A program made the translations under genes and the position numbers. From Gordoniibacillus kamchatkensis (lineage in GTDB: Bacteria; Bacillota; Bacilli; Paenibacillales; NBRC-103111), in NCBI RefSeq assembly GCF_000829455.1, contig NZ_JXAK01000042.1, positions 1 to 64,000 on the forward strand: 64,000 bases of DNA, read 5' to 3'. Each line of letters opens with the position of its first letter. Position 1 is the stretch's first letter. Of the stretch, positions 44,660-53,978 are shown one piece after another. The notes beneath the pieces are model-generated. The model saw nothing but the letters and a program-made list of their open reading frames with translations, had not been told where the DNA came from and ran no database searches.

Positions 44660-45553
44660 TTATAGCGGCCATTCGCCGTGCGCGACCGAGAACGCTTTGC
44701 CTCCGACTTCGACGCGCACGCCTTGCGGCGAGTCTTCCGCCCGCAAGTACAGCAGCGACGGGCGGCCGATGGCGTAGCCTTGCTCCATTTTGACGTCGAT
44801 GCGGGAGGGGCCGAGGCAGCGGTAGCGGGCGAGGTAGCCGGCCAAATTGCCGGCGGCGCTGCCGGTAGCCGGATCTTCCGGAACGCCCAGCGAGTCGACG
44901 AATACCCGGGCGTGCAAATCGTGTCCCGGCTCCAGCGCTTCGGGAGCGAACACAAGCAGCGCGCGCGCCTCGAGCTTGCGTTCGAAAGCGGGCAGCAGCG
45001 CCCGGTTCGTGCGGCTGGCTTGCACGGCCGAGAGGGTTTTGAGCGGAACGATCAGCGAAGGCAGCCCGGTCGATACTTCCTGGATCGGGTACCGATCGTC
45101 GATGTCGGCCGCATCGAGGCCGAGCAGCTCCGCCACGTCAGCGGGCTCGAACGTCGCGCGGAAAGCGGGCGGCTGCTGCGTCATCCACATGAGCCCGCTG
45201 CCGTCCCGTTCCCAGCGCACCGGAATCGGGCCGACGCCCAGGTTGAGCGTCAGCTCCCCGACATCCTGCTGACGGCCGGCGATAATTTCCCGGCGGATGA
45301 CGTGCGCTGTGCCGAGCGTCGGATGACCGGCGAACGGAATTTCGCTTTCGGGCGTGAAGATGCGCACGTCGTAGCCGCCATCCCGCGGTTCGTCCGCCAA
45401 AATAAACGTCGTTTCCGAGAAATTGAGCTCCTTGGCAATGCGCTGCATTTGCTCAGCCGTCAAATGCGCCGCATGGCGAAACACGCCCAGCTGGTTGCCG
45501 GCATAGCGGCGTTCGGCGAAAACGTCCACCAGGTAAAAAGGAATCGAAGTCAT
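44660..45553 (-). CDS. PhzF-family isomerase/epimerase-like protein
   Basis: A 298-aa member of the PhzF superfamily, a diaminopimelate-epimerase-like fold. The general acid/base Glu47 is in ELNFSETTFIL, and the second lobe has DPATGSAAGNLAGYLARY. MTSIPFYLVDVFAERRYAGN is the classic N-terminus. ATG 45553 follows AGAGGAG; an upstream ATG is too close to that site. No other phenazine genes are nearby, so it is a stand-alone member whose substrate is unknown. Confidence 0.87.
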   Translation of the reverse strand: MTSIPFYLVDVFAERRYAGNQLGVFRHAAHLTAEQMQRIAKELNFSETTFILADEPRDGGYDVRIFTPESEIPFAGHPTLGTAHVIRREIIAGRQQDVGELTLNLGVGPIPVRWERDGSGLMWMTQQPPAFRATFEPADVAELLGLDAADIDDRYPIQEVSTGLPSLIVPLKTLSAVQASRTNRALLPAFERKLEARALLVFAPEALEPGHDLHARVFVDSLGVPEDPATGSAAGNLAGYLARYRCLGPSRIDVKMEQGYAIGRPSLLYLRAEDSPQGVRVEVGGKAFSVAHGEWPL

Positions 45554-45757
45554 GATAGCCATCTCCTCTTTTTGCATTGTGCTATCGTGCAGTACGCAAT
45601 GATGATACGTATTGTAATGCACCCGGGCGGCCGGGTCAAAGCCGGCCCAAAAACGGCATAGAACGAGATCCGGCTTTGGATTGGCCGCGTTTTTATAGTA
45701 AACTAACAACGGAATCATGCTTCGAATGCAGCAGCAGCCAGCAGAGGAGGGAGTACG

Positions 45758-46180
45758 TTGCCGGGTTCTTATTTCACCTTGGCCGAAGCAAGAGCGCTAG
45801 TGCCTTATGTGCAGCGGGATTTGGAGAAGCTGCAGGAGACGAAGCGGGAATTTGAGCGGCTGTATCTCGAGCTGCGGATGCGCAAGGAACAGCTTGCGTA
45901 CGGACAAGCCTCCGGAGCGGAGGAGGGCGGCGATCCGTTTTTCGAGATGGAGTGCCGGCTTGAATTTTTGCAGCTGGAGGCGAAGAGCTCGATCCGGCAG
46001 TTTTTCGAGAAAGGGATACAAATTAAAGATATCGACATCGGGCTCGTCGATTTCCCTGCGCTGCTGAACGGCGAAGAAGTGCTGCTGTGCTGGAAAATGG
46101 GCGAGCCGACGATCGAATATTACCATAGCGCCGAAGCGGGCTTCGCCGGCCGCCGGAAAATTGAGGGCGAGGGCGAATGA
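45758..46180 (+). CDS. DUF2203 family protein
   Basis: A 140-aa cytoplasmic protein matching DUF2203: YFTLAEARALVPYVQRDLEK at the start, a long helical central part, and GIQIKDIDIGLVDFPALLNG followed by VLLCWKMGEP near the end. Function is unknown in the family. The start is TTG 45758 behind GAGGAGGGAG. It is followed closely by the CopC-CopD gene, and both probably share a transcript, though a link to copper is only inference. Confidence 0.8.
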   Translation: MPGSYFTLAEARALVPYVQRDLEKLQETKREFERLYLELRMRKEQLAYGQASGAEEGGDPFFEMECRLEFLQLEAKSSIRQFFEKGIQIKDIDIGLVDFPALLNGEEVLLCWKMGEPTIEYYHSAEAGFAGRRKIEGEGE

Positions 46181-46236
46181 GGACATCGCGCCCGTCCCAT
46201 TCCCGGCCACCGCTCAGGCCGGAGAGGACCGGAATT

Positions 46237-47905
46237 ATGCCGTTAATCGCTTGGGTGCGGCACTTTCGCGGCGGGTGGCGGCGAACGGCGTCGCTATTGC
46301 TATTGCTTGCTCTGCTTGCCGCCTTATCGCCATCCCGCGCGTCGCTCACGCTTCACTGGTGACGGCGGTGCCGGAGCCGAACGCGCGGCTCGCCGAGCCG
46401 CCGCCGGCGATCGCGCTCACGTTCAACGAGCGGCTGGACGACGGACTGTACTACATCAAGGTGTACGATTCCGCAGGGGGACAGGTGGCGACGAAGCCGG
46501 CCGTCATGTCGGCGGATCATACCGGCATCCGGCTGGAGCTCCCCGGACTGAAGCCCGGCGTTTATTTGATCTCTTATCACGTCATCTCGGCGGACGGCCA
46601 TCCGGTAGGAGGCAGCTATCCGCTTGCTGTCGGTCCGGCAACCGGCGGAGGGGCTGCGGTGACGGCGCCTCCGGTTAGCGCGGGCGGGCACCAGCACGGA
46701 CTGACGGGCGGCATCGGAGTCGCCGAAGTCGGGCGTTATTTGGCGCGTGGCATCTATTACATGACGCTGCTTGCCGCCGCCGGGTGGGTGTTATGGCTTG
46801 CCGCCGCCCGCCGCAGCGGCGCCGCCGATGACAAGGCTGCTGCCGCATGGCGGAGCTGGACGACGAACACGATACGGGTCTATGTCGTAGCGCTGCTGTT
46901 CCTCGTCGCGACGCATGTGCCCGACTATGTCGGAGAAGGCGGCTTTGACGATACGGTGAAGCTGTTTACGTCGACGGGGATCGGGCTGTACTGGATCGTT
47001 TCGCTTCTGCTCGCCATCGCCGGGCTGATGCTCGTCGGCCGGCGCAGATGGCTCGATACGGCGTGGGCTTTGCTGCTGCTTTTGGCCAAAGCTTGAGCGG
47101 CCACGCTGTGACGGCTTCAGCCCAGCCGCTCCCCGTTGTCGCCGACTTTGCGCACTTGCTGGCCGCCGCCGTCTGGGTCGGCGGCATGTGGGTGCTGCTC
47201 GCCAAGCTGCGCATTGACCGGAGCGGCTTCATGCCGCTGCTGCGCCGTTTTTCCGGCGTTGCCCTGCTGGCGGTAGCGGCTCTTGCCGTTACCGGGAGCA
47301 TAACGGCCGTGCTCTATGTCCGCAACGTGACGTATCTCGTTTATACGGACTGGGGGTACGTGCTTTTTGCCAAAATCGCTCTCGTCCTGGCTGTCGTCAT
47401 CGTCGCCGCCTTCCTCCGCCGCCGGCTCGGAACGGGCGAGCCGGGCAAGCTGAAGCGGCTGCTCGCACTGGACGTTTCGCTGATGGCGGCCATCTTGCTG
47501 GCCGTCGGCGTGCTCACGTATTTGCCGCCGCAGCCGGCCAACGAGCCGCTGTACTGGCACCAGATGGGGGACAAGCTGCACGTGACGGCGACGATTTCTC
47601 CCAACGCGCCCGGAGTGGACAATGCGTTCACGGTGTCCGTCTGGCTGCCGAAGGAAGCCGGCGATCCGAAGCAGGTTCGGGTTCAGCTCGTCAGCGCGGA
47701 CCGTCCGGAGCTGGCGCCGATCGACGTTCCCGTCGTCCAGTTCGAGAAAACCGGCGAAGATCCGACCTACGGCCCGCTGCAAAAATTCAGCTATCGCGGG
47801 CAGGGCGCCTATTTGCCTTTCCCGGGCGAGTGGAAGCTGACGGTGACCGTGCGCGACGCGAACGACGACGAAACGCAGGCGGAACGGAAGTTCCGCATAT
47901 ATTAA
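46237..47905 (+). CDS. ycnJ: CopC-CopD copper resistance/uptake protein (YcnJ-like), two frameshifts
   Basis: A membrane protein of about 555 residues. ATG 46237 behind GGAGAGGACC gives a signal peptide (TASLLLLLALLAALSPSR). Near 46340 one base is missing; the other frame continues VAHASLVTAVPEPNARL, a CopC domain whose mature N-terminal His and HVISADGHPVGGSYPLAV are the copper ligands. A CopD domain of about eight helices follows. Near 47090 another lost base shifts LLLLAKA to the frame with LSGHAVTASAQPLPVVADFA. The C-terminal ~140 residues form a beta-rich YtkA-like domain. The product probably imports copper; the ycnI partner lies at 18.8 kb. Confidence 0.85.
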
Positions 47906-47908
47906 GCA

Positions 47909-47963
47909 AAAAAATACCCCTCGCCGGCCAGCAGACGCTGTGCAGCGGGGGTGTTCGTTTTTG
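47909..47963. terminator. Terminator between ycnJ and the anti-sigma gene
   Basis: TACCCCTCGC...GCAGCGGGGGTG stem with A's before and GTTCGTTTTT after. It serves two converging genes. Confidence 0.75.
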
Positions 47964-47970
47964 CGGTCAA

Positions 47971-49179
47971 TCACGGCTTTTTCAAGTAATTGCGGCTTGC
48001 CTTTACCCAATCGTCCACGTATGACTCGGTAGCCCACTGGGCCATAACGAGCTTTTCGTTCTCGTTCAGGTTGATCGTCAGCTGCGGGGTCGCCCCGATT
48101 TGGCCGTTTCGCACTTCGTTGAAATAAATGCTGGACGGCGTGACGATCGCCATAAAATCTTTTTTCGGGGAGGAAAGGGCGTCGACGGCGTCCGGCTGAA
48201 TGCGCTGAATGTCCGCCCACGTGCAGCACAGCTGGTCGTGCGAGATGACGGCGTCCGGCAGCGACAGCGGGATAGAATTCAGTACAAAACTTTCTTGATC
48301 GCCGTCAAGCGTAGTCGACGCGACAGCCGGCACCCACGTGCCCGGCTTGCGGACGATCGCCCACTCGTCGGCACGGTTCACGCCCGCGCCGAACAAATCT
48401 TGCAGTCCGACGTAACGGCGGGCTGCCGCATCGTCGGCCGGCATCGTCATTTCCCCGTTCACCTGCTGCAGCTCCTTGACCCATACCCGCGAAGTTTGCA
48501 GCGTGCGCTTTCCTTTCTGCACCGCTTCGGTCTGCTCCAGCGTCACGTATTTGTTGCCGGCGAACAGCAGCCGCTCCGAGTGGCGCACTTGCACGCTGCT
48601 GCGGGGAACGATCGCTTGCGCCGGTATTGGGCGATTCGCCGGGTGCGCGATAAGCGTCCGGTATACGTCGTCTCCCGCCGACTGCGAAACGGCGTCGATT
48701 TTCCAGAACGTTTGCCCGTAAGGGAGCAGTATTCCTTTGCCTTCGGCGGCGACGTCGAGCCGGCCGTCGAGAGGCGCGATGAAGAGCGTCCGGTACGAGC
48801 TGTCGGCGCTTTCCGGACCGGAGTTGCCGGCCTTGCGCTGGAAGTCGGTGCGGAGGCCGAGCAGCAGGCCGGAATGATAGGATGCCGGGCCTATTGCGAT
48901 GCGCTCGGCGGGTGCCGTCAGTGCCGCTGCGGGGGCAGCGGCTTGCGCCTGCTTATGTTCCGGCTGCCCCTTAGGCCACTGGGCCAAGGCGGCGACGGCG
49001 CAGACGGCGATTGCTGCCGCCGCCGCTGCAAAAGGGAGACGCAGCCTGCGGCTGCGGGCTTTGCGTTCGATTCGTTCTTCGATGCGCTGCTGCAGTTCCG
49101 GGGTGAAACCGCGCCGGGGGTAAGGACCGCTTTGGAGGTCGCGCTCCGGATCGAATTCGGGCCGCTCCAAGGCCGTCAT
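47971..49179 (-). CDS. Membrane-anchored anti-sigma-like protein
   Basis: A 402-aa protein with a cytoplasmic N-terminus (1-45, TPELQQRIEERIERKARSRR), one membrane segment (about 48-66, rich in Ala) and an outside domain of about 330 residues. It follows the ECF sigma gene with an ATGA overlap, which makes it the likely anti-sigma factor, although no zinc HxxxCxxC motif is present. The outside part has CC in ISHDQLCCTWADIQ and ends TESYVDDWVKASRNYL. I know no close family for the outside domain. Confidence 0.7.
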   Translation of the reverse strand: MTALERPEFDPERDLQSGPYPRRGFTPELQQRIEERIERKARSRRLRLPFAAAAAAIAVCAVAALAQWPKGQPEHKQAQAAAPAAALTAPAERIAIGPASYHSGLLLGLRTDFQRKAGNSGPESADSSYRTLFIAPLDGRLDVAAEGKGILLPYGQTFWKIDAVSQSAGDDVYRTLIAHPANRPIPAQAIVPRSSVQVRHSERLLFAGNKYVTLEQTEAVQKGKRTLQTSRVWVKELQQVNGEMTMPADDAAARRYVGLQDLFGAGVNRADEWAIVRKPGTWVPAVASTTLDGDQESFVLNSIPLSLPDAVISHDQLCCTWADIQRIQPDAVDALSSPKKDFMAIVTPSSIYFNEVRNGQIGATPQLTINLNENEKLVMAQWATESYVDDWVKASRNYLKKP

Positions 49180-49694
49180 CCCCCTTTCGCTTCGATCGCC
49201 TTCAATCTCGCTTCGTGCAATCTCGACTTCGCCGCTTCTTCCGGGATGTCAAGCACATAAGCGATATCGGCGATCGAAAGACGGTTATGGGCGGACAAAA
49301 TGAGCACTTCCCGGTATTTGGCGGGAAGCTCGATCAGTCTTTGCCAGGAGGCGTTCATTTCCGCGGCTTCGGGCGCGGTCTTGCCCGCACTGCCGCCCCG
49401 CACCGGCAGCAGCCGCAATAGAGCAGGCTTCTTGCAGGACGCGGCCGCGCTGCGCGCCAGCGAGAGCAGCCACGCTTTGACGGAAGCTTCACCGCGGTAC
49501 AGCCGCAGCGCGCGGTATGCGCGCACGAACGTCTCCTGCGCGATCGCGTCCGCTTGCTCCGCACTGCGCGACAGCGCGAAAGCGAAATTCCATATATCGT
49601 TGCCGTACGCGTTCATCAAATCGCGCAGGACGGCTTTTTGGTCGACGGTACCGGCCACGTATTGCAAATATTCGAAATTGGCGCTCGAATCCAC
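49176..49694 (-). CDS. ECF-type RNA polymerase sigma factor
   Basis: A 172-aa sigma-70 family factor with region 2 (NDIWNFAFALSRSAEQADAI, QETFVRAYRALRLYRGEA) and region 4 (LPAKYREVLILSAHNRLSI, IPEEAAKSRLHEARLKAIE). The start is GTG 49694, eight bases after AGAGG; GTG 49703 overlaps that site. It is co-translated with the anti-sigma gene. ECF factors generally switch on envelope-stress or transport genes. I could not identify a matching autoregulatory promoter. Confidence 0.85.
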   Translation of the reverse strand: MDSSANFEYLQYVAGTVDQKAVLRDLMNAYGNDIWNFAFALSRSAEQADAIAQETFVRAYRALRLYRGEASVKAWLLSLARSAAASCKKPALLRLLPVRGGSAGKTAPEAAEMNASWQRLIELPAKYREVLILSAHNRLSIADIAYVLDIPEEAAKSRLHEARLKAIEAKGG

Positions 49695-49806
49695 GTTCTT
49701 CACCTCTACATGTTAGACGCAGGAAGCGCCGCAAAAGTTTTGTCCGCAGCTATCCAATTGAAAATATTATCGCTTCCCGCGGCGAAGACGCGGGCCTGCC
49801 CGTTAT

Positions 49807-49856
49807 GCGGTAAAACGGCGCGTTCGCCGCAAGGGGAATCGCGCCGTTTTACCGCA
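49807..49856. terminator. Inverted repeat downstream of the ROK repressor
   Basis: GCGGTAAAACGGCGCG pairs with CGCGCCGTTTTACCGC around TTCGCCGCAAGGGGAAT. It terminates the ROK gene on the minus strand and insulates the sigma gene promoter. Confidence 0.8.
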
Positions 49857-49860
49857 TGGA

Positions 49861-51060
49861 TTACTCGGTCATCGCCCCGATCACCATCGCCGCCGCTCCG
49901 GTGACGAGCGCTTCCTCTCCGAGCTCGCCCCGCGAGAACAGCACCTGGTAGCTCGGGTAATAATAGGTGTTCTGGATCGCGATGCGCGTGCACGTCTGGA
50001 AAAAGAGCGGGTCCGCCGAGATGAGCGGGCCGCCCAAAATCACTTTCTCCGGATGCAGGATGTTGAGCAAATTCGCCAGACCGATGCCGAAGTAGGTCGC
50101 CGCCTGCGTGAACAGCTCCACGGCAAGCGGATCGCGCCGGCCGAGCGCCTGCAGCAAGTGGTGGTACTGCACTTTGTCCGGCTCCGGTAACGTGCGCAGC
50201 AAGCTGTCGCGTCCGAGCTTCAGCTGGCTTTGGGCGCGCTGCTCCAGGGCGTGGATCGAGGCGTACGCCTCCAGCGAGCCGTAATTGCCGCCCGGATGGA
50301 GCTTGGGCCCGTCCGCCTGGACGATCATTTGCCCGATCGCTCCCTCCATATCGACGGCGCCGTACACGAGCTTGCCGCCGACCATCATCGACGAACGGAG
50401 GCCGACGCCGACGTGGATATAAAGCAGGTGCTGGTACTGCTGCCCGCGCGACGCCCAATGCTCGCCGAGCAGCGCAGCGTTCGCGCCGTTATCGAGCAGC
50501 ACCGGGATGCCGAGCCGCTCCTCCAGCGCCGCGGCGATCGGCACGTTCTGCCAGCCTTGCGCGGGAAAATAGAGCGGTGCGACAATCGTTCCGGCGGAGC
50601 GGTCGAGCGGCCCGACAGCGCCGATGCCCATGCCGAGCGCCGCGCCGGGCGGCACGCCGCGCGCGGCGAGCATCGCTTCGGCTTGCGCCGCAACCTCGGC
50701 GATGAACACGTCCGGCGTCATCCGCTCGGTCATCGTCCAGCGGTGCGAGTCGAGCTTGTTCAAATGCATGTCGTACAGGACAAGCAGGGAGTACATGCGC
50801 GAGATGTCGAGCCCGAACAGCACGCCGTAGGCGGGATTCGTACGGTACAAAATCGGGCGCCGGCCGCCGGTCGATTCGCCGAAGCCGGCTTCCTCGAGCA
50901 CGCCGAGCGCAGTCAGCTCCTCGAGCGTGCGCGTCAGCGTGCTGCCTGTCCAATCGCCGCTTTCAAGCAGCTCCTGCTTGGAAACGACGCTGCGCTTATG
51001 GACGAGCGCAAACACATCTTTTTGCTTGCGCCCGGGAATGCGGTCCTGCAGTCGAGTCAT
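49861..51060 (-). CDS. ROK-family repressor (XylR/NagC type)
   Basis: A 399-aa sugar-responsive regulator. An N-terminal winged helix (about residues 5-70, KQELLESGDWTGSTLTRTLE) is fused to a ROK sugar-binding fold: GLDISRMYSLLVLYD, VLLDNGANAALLGEHW and LHPEKVILGGPLIS. The zinc motif is lost: the place reads HPGGNYGSLEAYAS with no Cys. ATG 51060 follows AAAGGGGG. Its regulon is not adjacent; nearby genes give no sugar operon on this strand, so it probably acts elsewhere. Confidence 0.85.
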   Translation of the reverse strand: MTRLQDRIPGRKQKDVFALVHKRSVVSKQELLESGDWTGSTLTRTLEELTALGVLEEAGFGESTGGRRPILYRTNPAYGVLFGLDISRMYSLLVLYDMHLNKLDSHRWTMTERMTPDVFIAEVAAQAEAMLAARGVPPGAALGMGIGAVGPLDRSAGTIVAPLYFPAQGWQNVPIAAALEERLGIPVLLDNGANAALLGEHWASRGQQYQHLLYIHVGVGLRSSMMVGGKLVYGAVDMEGAIGQMIVQADGPKLHPGGNYGSLEAYASIHALEQRAQSQLKLGRDSLLRTLPEPDKVQYHHLLQALGRRDPLAVELFTQAATYFGIGLANLLNILHPEKVILGGPLISADPLFFQTCTRIAIQNTYYYPSYQVLFSRGELGEEALVTGAAAMVIGAMTE

Positions 51061-51312
51061 GGCGAAACCGGCCCCCTTTGTTTGAGGATAGCAATTTATA
51101 TTTCTTATGGACATAACGATTGATCCGATGGGGAACCATTTCTGCCGCAATACATTCTTTCTCCCAAGTAACCCGGGTTTGGGAGGAGGCAGAACCCGCT
51201 ATCAAAAGCCGGGGTTCGGCTTTATTTAAAATAACATAATTTCATTATACATGAATATCCAAGTTTTTTACTAGGGATTATTTCGGGCAGCATCGCCGCC
51301 GCCTTTGCCCGC

Positions 51313-52403
51313 TTATTTGCTGTCGCGCAAATATTGCCGTATTTGCCGGATTGCGAACACCCTCATGTCTGCGCCGTTCTCATAGGCTTGTACCCAATCG
51401 GCGACTTTGTCCAGCGCCGAAGCGACGTCCCAAGTCGGCCGCCAGCCGAGCTCGGTTCTCGCTTTGGCCGGGTCAAGCCGCAGCGAGACGTGTCCGAGCG
51501 GCTCTTCCGGGGCGTCCGCCGCGCCCGCGTCCACTATGCCGAAGCGTGCTGCCAGATGGCGGACGACGTCCGCCGCGGACCATATATCGCCGTCGTTCGG
51601 ACCGAAGTTCCACGCGGAAGCGTAGCGCGGGCCGTGCCGGACCAGCCGCTCGGCCAGCAGCAAGCAGCCGCCGAGCGGCTCAAGCACGTGCTGCAGCGGA
51701 AATACCGCGTCCGGCTTGAGCAGCCGTACCTTGCGTCCGTGCCGCAGCGCAGCGATGACGCTCGCGACGAAAGAGCCCCCCGCCGGGTCGCCGCCGACGG
51801 CGGTGCCAACCCGCGCCGATGCCACCGCAACGCCGTGCTCCGCATGCCGGTCCGGGTGAAAAAACGAGCTGCGGTAAGCGGCGGCAACCAGCTCGGAGCA
51901 TGCCATGCTGCTGGATTGCGGGTCGGCGCCGCCGAGAGGCTCCGCCTCGCGGTAAGCCACGGCCATCCTTTGTCGTCGTAGCATTCGCCGTTCGAGACGT
52001 GGACGACTGCTTTCACCGGCTGGCCGGCTGCAGCCGCAGCGCGAACCGCCTCGAACAGCCGCACCGTGCCCATCACGTGAACCTCGTACGTTTCCGCTGG
52101 AAGCGCTTGCCATTTCCGCGCATGCGGCTGGGCTGCCATATGAAACACGACGTCGGGCCGCGCAGCCAGCATCGCGGCGCTCAGAGCGCGCGCGTCGCGA
52201 TTGTCGCAGTAATGGTTCGCGACCAGCTTTTCCAAGCCGCATAACGCGAAGAGCGACGGCGTCGTCTGCGGCGGCAGCGCGTATCCGGTCACGCGCGCGC
52301 CCATCGCTTCCAGCCAGAGACAAAGCCACGCCCCCTCGAACCCGGTATGTCCGGTGACGAATACGCGCCGCCCTTGCCAAAAAGCCGTATCGATCATGGC
52401 CAT
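51313..52403 (-). CDS. CDP-glucose 4,6-dehydratase-like protein with altered catalytic residues, frameshifted
   Basis: An extended short-chain dehydrogenase of about 363 residues closest to CDP-glucose 4,6-dehydratase (RfbG). The NAD loop is intact (FVTGHTGFEGAWL, residues 15-27). The usual TSDKCY motif reads VSNGECY (136-142), and the catalytic YxxxK reads QSSSM: codons CAA (51918-51916) and ATG (51906-51904) replace Tyr and Lys. Near 51960 one base is missing (PWLT... becomes WxYREAEPLGGADP). The C-terminus continues normally (VFPLQHVLEPLGG, YASAWNFGPN). It is probably a non-catalytic relative. The ATG at 52403 or 52397 is the start. Confidence 0.75.
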
Positions 52404-52492
52404 ACGCGCCACGCCTTACGGCTCGGCATCTTCGGCAGCTGTCGCCCGCATCCGGCATCCGTCGATAACGGTGGTTCGCTCGTTGCAGCCAT
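52394..52492 (-). CDS. Possible leader ORF before the dehydratase-like gene (32 aa)
   Basis: ATG 52492 follows a very strong GGGGAAGGAGG and encodes 32 residues beginning MAATSEPPLSTDAGCGRQLP. Its TGA overlaps ATG 52397 of the dehydratase-like gene (ATGA), so translation may be coupled. Alternatively it is the true N-terminus of that protein, shifted by an indel as in many other genes here. No family recognised. Confidence 0.4.
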   Translation of the reverse strand: MAATSEPPLSTDAGCGRQLPKMPSRKAWRVWP

Positions 52493-52867
52493 GAGCAAAA
52501 CCTCCTTCCCCTCGCTCCATCAGAACGTATAAGCTGCGCCTATATTTGGGCCGATTCCGTGCGGGAAACGGGAGGCCGCCCGGAACGGACGGCCTCGGCC
52601 GTTTCTTCATGCCGAATCGGAAAAGCATCAACTTCCTCCGGTTGCTCCCTGCTTCAGCCTGCAAAGATGCAGCTTAGGCAAGGCATGCTTCGTGGAAAGG
52701 GCTCCGAATAACAGCTTTTCTTACGCGGTTCAAGCCCTAATGGCGCTTGTGACCTGCATTCCATGGACATCTTATGTGGCCTGCCGAATGCCGGAAACCG
52801 TATCATCGGTCTATTTTTGGTAAATTAGGCCTCGCATGCGGGAGCTTTGAGAGAGTGCGGCCGCACC
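52493..52867. other. Gene-free stretch between dehydratase-like and aldo/keto reductase genes
   Basis: About 375 bases without a convincing gene. A GAGGCCG...CGGCCTC hairpin lies at about 52570-52590, lacking a T run on either side. The minus-strand dehydratase promoter should be here, but I see no clear -35/-10 pair. Confidence 0.4.
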
Positions 52868-52911
52868 GAAAAAGCCCGCGCAGCGCCCGGTCGGGGCGGC
52901 AGCGCAGGCTG
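52868..52911 (-). terminator. Terminator of the aldo/keto reductase gene
   Basis: On the minus strand, AGCCTGCGCTGC pairs with GCGCTGCGCGGGCT, slightly offset, followed by TTTTTCGG. Confidence 0.75.
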
Positions 52912-52937
52912 TTCGGCAATGCTATGAATCTATGGCG

Positions 52938-53861
52938 TCACTGGTCTTTCCACGCTTGCGGATGGTTGTCGCTCAGCAGCTCGGCTGCGGCGGCGTTGGC
53001 CTCGACTTGGGCCGGGTTTTTGCAGCCGGGAATGACGGCGGTGACGGCCGGGTGCTTGAGGCACCATGCCAAGGCCCATTTGGCCATATCCATGCCGGCA
53101 GGCACTTCGTTTTCGCGAATGCGCGCCACTTCTTCCAGCTTGAGCCGGGTTTGCTCCTGATCGTGACGGTGCCGCACGTCGTTTTCCCCGAACTGCGCGC
53201 CGGGCTTGTACTTGCCGCTCAAATAGCCGCTCGCCAGCGGGACGCGCGCCAGCACGCCGAGATCCTGCTGCTCGCAGGACGGAAACACCCGCTCTTCCGG
53301 CTTCCGGTCAAGCCGGTTGTAGACGACTTGAATGACTTTCGCTCCGGCCTTGGTCGCGGCTGCGGTCTGATGCAGGTTGTCGTTACTGCCGATCGAGATG
53401 CCGAGGTGGCGGATCGTGCCGGCTTGCACTTCTTTATCGAGCATCGTCCACAGCTCGTCGTTGTCGAACGCTTCGTCTGTGCCGGAATGGAATTGATATA
53501 CGTCGATGTAGTCGGTGCGCAGTGCGCGCAGCGAACCTTCCAGCTGCTTCTTGACGTCGGCCGCGGACCACAGCTGGTCGCGCTGGAAATTTTGCGTGAA
53601 ATGGTGCCCGAACTTGGTCGCGACGACCCATTCACCGCGATTGCGGCGGCTTAAATAGTCGCCGATGAACGACTCCGACAAATGGTCGCCGTAGCATTCC
53701 GCCGTATCGATCAGATTGATGCCGAGCTCCTGCGCCCGATCGAGAATGGCGTCTGCCTCGGCCTGGGTGTACGTCTGCCCCCATTCGCCGCCGAACTGCC
53801 ACGTCCCGACGCCGATGACCGACACTTTCAAATCGGTGCTGCCCAATCTCCGGTACTTCAT
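52938..53861 (-). CDS. Aldo/keto reductase
   Basis: A 307-aa NADPH-dependent carbonyl reductase of the TIM-barrel AKR superfamily. MKYRRLGSTDLKVSVIGVGT is the classic start; the catalytic Asp and Tyr are in LIDTAECYGDHLSE, Lys in VATKFGHHF and His in YQFHSGTDE. The cofactor end reads AVTAVIPGCKNPAQVEANAA. ATG 53861 follows GAAGGAG, while the open frame extends 19 more codons without a ribosome site. It is a single gene with its own terminator. The substrate is unknown. Confidence 0.9.
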   Translation of the reverse strand: MKYRRLGSTDLKVSVIGVGTWQFGGEWGQTYTQAEADAILDRAQELGINLIDTAECYGDHLSESFIGDYLSRRNRGEWVVATKFGHHFTQNFQRDQLWSAADVKKQLEGSLRALRTDYIDVYQFHSGTDEAFDNDELWTMLDKEVQAGTIRHLGISIGSNDNLHQTAAATKAGAKVIQVVYNRLDRKPEERVFPSCEQQDLGVLARVPLASGYLSGKYKPGAQFGENDVRHRHDQEQTRLKLEEVARIRENEVPAGMDMAKWALAWCLKHPAVTAVIPGCKNPAQVEANAAAAELLSDNHPQAWKDQ

Positions 53862-53978
53862 GCGAATCACTCCTTCACCGTTCCCGCTGCGGGATATTTT
53901 GGCGATGTCCGTAATCATCGTACTCCTCGCCGGGGCGTGCTGTCAAAAGCTCGGCGCTGCAGGGAGGCCGGCGGCCGC

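Noticed and set aside
43688-44665. A 325-codon open frame over the gene-free region and the GGCT-like gene
   Set aside because: It has no family resemblance or ribosome site, is Arg/Pro-rich, and overlaps a well-supported gene in another frame.
44660-45553. A phenazine biosynthesis gene cluster
   Set aside because: Only a PhzF-family protein is present. This superfamily is widespread and most members are unrelated to phenazines.
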